Assembly: GCA_030615865.1 (NCBI GenBank) | Contig: JAUWYK010000018.1 | Span: 1-26,092 of the forward strand | Length of the DNA stretch: 26,092 nt | Direction of reading: 5' to 3' | Source: Dehalococcoidia bacterium | GTDB taxonomy: Bacteria; Chloroflexota; Dehalococcoidia; Dehalococcoidales; JAUWYK01 | Shown: positions 22,897-26,092 of the stretch, piece after piece | How the letters are laid out: every line of letters starts with the position of its first letter | How positions within the stretch are numbered: position 1 is the stretch's first letter | The notes under the pieces: generated by a model | Database searches by the model: none | What the model saw: the letters and a program-made list of their open reading frames with translations, nothing else | What the model was told of the DNA's origin: nothing | Program-made: the position numbers and the translations under genes

Positions 22897-24124
22897 GATC
22901 CTTCTCGCTGGCTTCAATAGCCCGCTGTAGTTCGACGCTGAGCAACGGTGGCAACCCCTCAATATCTACCCTGATAAAGCCCCTGACTATGGTAGCTGTC
23001 GCCTCAGTCCGGGTTAGTCCCCGAGCCATCAGGTACTCTATTTCTTCCTCGGCTATCTTGCCGACAGCGGCTTCGTGGGACAGGTCAATACCAGCCAGAT
23101 TACCTTTAAGCTCAGGGATGGCATGAATTATGCCTTCCCCGTGTAAGATCAGCCCACGACATTCAAGATGACCCTTTACATCGGGGGCATTGCCTTCTAT
23201 GTAACCCCGGGCGATAATTTTACCCCCGGTAGTTATTGCCCGCGATATGATTTCTGTCTTTGCCCCCTTAGCATTAAGGAGTACCCGGGAACCAACGTCC
23301 AGTGATGAGCCCTGGGCTGCCACCAGAATACTGTTGTACCTGACAACCGCGTTTTCACCCACACACTTGGCTGCAGGATACATTTGCAGTGAGCGAACCG
23401 GCTTCATGAGTACATAGTTACTAAGAAATAGCCCATCCTCTTCTATGATGGCAGCAGTGCGGGGACGAACTGCTATCTCCGGGTTCCAGCTATGTATCAT
23501 GGTGAAGGTAACCTTGGCCCCTCTCTTTATATAGAACTCAGAAACTCCCAGATGCAGTCCAGGCTCCTCTCTGGAGGCGGTGGTGCACCCGGTAATAATA
23601 TGGAGTTCAGAGCCTTCTTCGGCAATGATGATATTGTGCACATTTTGAGCTAGTTGTGCTTTTGCCAGATAGAGGCAGGCTTGAACCGGATAGATACTCT
23701 TATTGCCAGCCAGAGCTCTGATGAAATAGCCATTGCTCTGGTTAAGCTCTATGTTGGCGGTGTATTTATCCGTATCTACGGCTACTGCCTGCCACCAGTA
23801 GTCTGACAGCCAGTCATACTTTTCCAGAGCCTGGCTGACCGCCATTACTTCTATGCCCTCTTGCCGGCTTGAACTGTGGACTAGTGCGTTATCCATCTGG
23901 ACAAAGGTTCCTGACCTCTGGCTCACGTCATCCAAAATGACCCCTGCCCTCAGCATCTGCTCTTTGGCTTTGGCAGGAAGTTTTGACGGGTCAGCCTGGT
24001 ATGGTTGTTCCTCAGCCGAGCTAACATAAGTACTTAGGTCTATATCTTCACCAATGGCTGCTGGTTTAGCTGATGCTGCTTTAGCTTTATCTCTATATGC
24101 CTTGGAAGATTTTATCTCACGCAT
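22889..24124 (-). CDS. SufB/SufD-family Fe-S cluster scaffold (minimal Suf type)
   Basis: The 411-residue protein (from ATG 24124) belongs to the SufBD family; its C-terminal half is the right-handed beta-helix core (about 150-370) ending in the family motif LSHEAAVGKIAEEEIEYLMARGL. The SufB cysteine that follows the proline-glutamate region in E. coli is not seen here (IPELKG), as in the short SufB-like proteins of archaea and anaerobes. Only one SufBD gene accompanies SufC, so this is probably the minimal SufBC scaffold; no SufS or SufE gene is in view. I chose ATG 24124, with GGAG at 8-nt spacing, over GTG 24133. The start overlaps the SufC stop by 13 nt. Confidence 0.92.
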   Translation of the reverse strand: MREIKSSKAYRDKAKAASAKPAAIGEDIDLSTYVSSAEEQPYQADPSKLPAKAKEQMLRAGVILDDVSQRSGTFVQMDNALVHSSSRQEGIEVMAVSQALEKYDWLSDYWWQAVAVDTDKYTANIELNQSNGYFIRALAGNKSIYPVQACLYLAKAQLAQNVHNIIIAEEGSELHIITGCTTASREEPGLHLGVSEFYIKRGAKVTFTMIHSWNPEIAVRPRTAAIIEEDGLFLSNYVLMKPVRSLQMYPAAKCVGENAVVRYNSILVAAQGSSLDVGSRVLLNAKGAKTEIISRAITTGGKIIARGYIEGNAPDVKGHLECRGLILHGEGIIHAIPELKGNLAGIDLSHEAAVGKIAEEEIEYLMARGLTRTEATATIVRGFIRVDIEGLPPLLSVELQRAIEASEKDLM

Positions 24125-24846
24125 TTGGCGCACTCCGCATAGCCCTTTTCCTTAATGGTTGCCAGCATCTCATGGGGGTCGCCCTCACAGACTATCCTGC
24201 CATCAAGCATAACGTAGCCGGTGCGGGCATTAACATGGTCAAGAATATGACCGGTATGGGTGATGATAAGACCGGTGCACTTTCGAAACCGTATTGGGCA
24301 CTCTTTTTCCAGCAGCTCATTTATTAGTTCGCCTATCAGGACTATATTTACCAGGTCAACACCAGACTCGGGCTCATCTAACAAAGCCAACTCCGGTCTT
24401 TGAGCTAGTAACTGCATCATCTCAGAGCGCTTTATCTCCCCTCCGGAAAAACGATAGTTTATCTCTCTATTCAGAAAGTCAGATAGGTCAGCTTTCTCGG
24501 CCAGCTGACCAATACTTTCCTCACTCTCTCGTCCTTTGAGACAGGCGGTAATCATATCGCGTGTCTTTACTCCCCGAACCACCGGGGGACGCTGGAAGGA
24601 TATACCCATCCCTAAGCGGGCTCTTTCATCTATAGGTAATCCGGTTATGTCTTTGCCTTTGAAAATGATGTTGCCCTTAGTTACCTGGTACCTAGGGAAA
24701 CCCATTATCGCCATAAGTAATGTGGTCTTGCCACTGCCATTAGGACCGAAGAGAACGTGTGTCTCACCGATTCCAATATTCAAATTTACATCTTGCAGGA
24801 TTTCCCTATCCTCTACGGCTACGGTTAGTTGCTTAATCTCTAGCAT
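24112..24846 (-). CDS. sufC: Fe-S assembly ATPase SufC
   Basis: A 244-residue soluble ABC ATPase that drives shape changes of the SufB/D scaffold. It shows Walker A GPNGSGKT (34-41), signature FSGGEIKRSEM (about 133-143), Walker B LALLDEPESGVD and H-loop ITHTGHIL. The SGGEIKR signature and DEPESGVD are typical of SufC and not of transporters. The strong ribosome binding site GGGGGGAG precedes ATG 24846. Its stop overlaps the SufB/D start, and a small Cys-rich protein gene lies 30 nt upstream. Confidence 0.95.
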   Translation of the reverse strand: MLEIKQLTVAVEDREILQDVNLNIGIGETHVLFGPNGSGKTTLLMAIMGFPRYQVTKGNIIFKGKDITGLPIDERARLGMGISFQRPPVVRGVKTRDMITACLKGRESEESIGQLAEKADLSDFLNREINYRFSGGEIKRSEMMQLLAQRPELALLDEPESGVDLVNIVLIGELINELLEKECPIRFRKCTGLIITHTGHILDHVNARTGYVMLDGRIVCEGDPHEMLATIKEKGYAECAKCVR

Positions 24847-24876
24847 ATTTCTCCCCCCTAAAAAAATTTCTAGTGG

Positions 24877-25185
24877 TTATTCCTCTTCTTTGCCCCAGTT
24901 CTGCATCATTTCCTTTAGTCGCTGAGCAAGCTTGGGGCTGGCACGCAAGCGTTCAATGAAGATGGGGCAGCCTTCCAGCAGTGAGTTCTGGGCGGCAGCT
25001 GCCATGCTGGATAGAAGGCTTTGCATGCCAAGGTCGGCCTGTGGTGAAATATTTGCCCCTGGGGTCGATTCTAGCTGTCGACGGATGTCCTCAGCAGTGA
25101 ACTTCATCGGTACCACGCAGGATTTATACCACGGGCACTCCTTGCACTGGACTACGGCATAGGCTTCATTTAAAACATCACCCAT
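24877..25185 (-). CDS. Small Cys-rich protein encoded beside SufC, function unknown
   Basis: I do not recognise this 102-residue protein. Four cysteines stand at 14, 17, 23 (CKECPWYKSC) and 73 (EGCPIFIERL). The C-x2-C-x5-C plus distant C-P pattern could hold an Fe-S cluster or zinc. The rest looks helical and hydrophilic, with no signal peptide or membrane segment, so it is cytoplasmic. It lies 30 nt upstream of sufC on the same strand and 32 nt downstream of the TlpA gene. A role in delivering iron, electrons or clusters to SufBC is possible, but this is guesswork from position. Confidence 0.75.
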   Translation of the reverse strand: MGDVLNEAYAVVQCKECPWYKSCVVPMKFTAEDIRRQLESTPGANISPQADLGMQSLLSSMAAAAQNSLLEGCPIFIERLRASPKLAQRLKEMMQNWGKEEE

Positions 25186-25217
25186 ATCTAGCCTCCTCTA
25201 GCCTTTCGATTTAGTAG

Positions 25218-25748
25218 CTACGGAATAATTTTATCCAGGCTCTTTTCTATTGCTGCCTTATTTGGAAAGGCACCAACTCTGATTGCCTGAATTATGCCAT
25301 CTTTGTCAACGAAAAAGGTTTCAGGGATGCCCCAGATAAGGACATTGTATTGTTCAGCCACCTTTCCTTGCATGTCAAGTAGCACGGGAAAAGAAAGGCC
25401 TTGACTTTGCATGAACTCCTTTACTTGAGAAGGGCTCTCACCTATGTTAATAGCTAGCACCACCAGCCCCTTGCTATGCCATTCATCATATACCTGTTGT
25501 ATATAAGGCATTTCAATGCGGCAGGGAGGGCACCTGATTTGCCAGAAGTTGATTAATACTGGGTTACCCTGGTAATCGCTAAGCGAAACAGATTGCCCTT
25601 CAGGGTTATTAAACTGAAAATCGGGTGCCAGCTTACCTACCTGTGGGCCTGGGGCAGGACCCTCTGGGCTACAGCCTGCGGAGCCACCGGCTATTATCAA
25701 TCCCAAGGCCAGTATTATTACTAGCGTTACTTTTAGCATTTTATTCAT
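25218..25748 (-). CDS. TlpA/ResA-type thioredoxin lipoprotein
   Basis: The 176-residue protein is a membrane-anchored thiol-disulfide oxidoreductase facing the outside of the cytoplasmic membrane. The signal peptide ends in SAGC (23-26), a less typical lipobox; Cys26 would be lipidated. The AhpC/TSA-TlpA fold has the redox motif CPPC (73-76) within NFWQIRCPPCRIEMP, and the cis-proline loop is in WGIPETFFVDKDG. It follows a CcdA gene, which would pass electrons from cytoplasmic thioredoxin across the membrane to it; together they could reduce disulfides for cytochrome c or other exported proteins. Confidence 0.93.
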   Translation of the reverse strand: MNKMLKVTLVIILALGLIIAGGSAGCSPEGPAPGPQVGKLAPDFQFNNPEGQSVSLSDYQGNPVLINFWQIRCPPCRIEMPYIQQVYDEWHSKGLVVLAINIGESPSQVKEFMQSQGLSFPVLLDMQGKVAEQYNVLIWGIPETFFVDKDGIIQAIRVGAFPNKAAIEKSLDKIIP

Positions 25749-25788
25749 AGTTAAGCCCTACCAACATAATCTTACCTCTAAATTGTGT

Positions 25789-26091
25789 CTAAAACCAAAT
25801 CAGGTTATTGGTTAAGATAAGAATGCCTACGGCTATGAGCAGCAAGCCGCTAACCATGTAGATTGGGGTGGAGTAACGATAGATACGCTTTGATAGCGGA
25901 CTAATAGAATCGAAGGCGGCTCCTATAATCAGAAAGGGGACACCTAATCCTAGGGAATAGGTAGCCATCAAGTAAGCGCCGTGCCATGCTGTCTCCGAAC
26001 CCCAGGCAAGGGTCAGGATGCCCCCCAGTATGGGACCAACACAGGGTGTCCACGCCAGGGAAAATATAGCTCCAGTTAAGAGAGAGCGCAG
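25789..26091 (-). CDS. CcdA-type thiol-disulfide membrane transporter, C-terminal part
   Basis: The gene runs off the window end; about 100 C-terminal residues are visible. The frame is open up to 26091, beyond the first internal start at 25971. It reads through AWTPCVGPILGGIL, the conserved CcdA motif with the second redox cysteine, followed by LMATYSLGLGVPFLIIG and a final membrane segment (YMVSGLLLIAVGILIL). CcdA carries reducing equivalents through the membrane; the TlpA-type protein encoded 40 nt downstream is its likely partner. The N-terminal half with the first cysteine is outside the window. Confidence 0.88.
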   Translation of the reverse strand: MRSLLTGAIFSLAWTPCVGPILGGILTLAWGSETAWHGAYLMATYSLGLGVPFLIIGAAFDSISPLSKRIYRYSTPIYMVSGLLLIAVGILILTNNLIWF

Positions 26092-26092
26092 G

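Noticed and set aside
1..26092. CRISPR arrays, insertion sequences, or transposase genes
   Set aside because: No regularly spaced repeats, no terminal inverted repeats flanking a transposase-like gene, and no transposase or recombinase motifs were seen.

Overview
The window is a bacterial chromosome segment of moderate GC content, densely packed with genes of anaerobic metabolism. The gene content (two molybdenum hydroxylases, a CaiB-type CoA-transferase, an oxygen-sensitive 2-hydroxyacyl-CoA dehydratase activase, a minimal SufBC pair) suggests a strict anaerobe. A Chloroflexota/Dehalococcoidia-like organism would fit, but that is inference from style and content; no rRNA or other phylogenetic marker was analysed beyond PrfA and PrmC.

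Layout. 1-334: no convincing gene. 335-715 (+): a small membrane protein. 933-3098 (+): a strong promoter, a CoA-transferase, a hairpin and a dehydratase activase. 3150-3177: a tRNA 3'-end-like relic. 3264-10693 (+): a sugar-nucleotide transferase, prfA, prmC, then a three-subunit molybdenum hydroxylase (FAD, 2x[2Fe-2S], Mo subunits) and a MocA-type molybdopterin cytidylyltransferase, closed by a clear terminator at 10717-10749. 10753-15067 (+): a new promoter, a CoxG-like protein and a second three-subunit molybdenum hydroxylase, closed by a terminator shared with the converging gene. 15160-16356 (-): a MoaD/ThiS-like protein and a MoeB/ThiF-like adenylyltransferase. 16518-22896 (+): a ModE-type regulator, an ABC importer (lipoprotein, permease, ATPase with TOBE domain), two DUF364 proteins, YqeB and XdhC. 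22889-26091 (-): CcdA (cut by the window end), a TlpA-type thioredoxin, a small Cys-rich protein, SufC and SufB/D.

How the genes work together. Most of the window serves molybdenum enzymes: two hydroxylases, cofactor cytidylation (MocA), cofactor maturation (XdhC, YqeB), molybdopterin or sulfur-carrier chemistry (MoaD/MoeB-like) and probably metal import. The most interesting part is 16507-21300. Two near-identical 22-bp sites resembling ModE boxes lie over the -10 of the regulator gene and just before the importer genes. The importer joins a nitrate/taurine/thiamine-precursor-type binding lipoprotein and permease to an ATPase whose C-terminus resembles the molybdate/tungstate TOBE domain. 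It is followed directly by a tandem pair of DUF364 proteins, a family suspected of heavy-metal chelation, and then by hydroxylase maturation genes. I propose a non-canonical molybdenum or tungsten acquisition and handling system. The second hydroxylase also has a 2Fe-2S subunit in which one cluster cysteine is replaced by aspartate.
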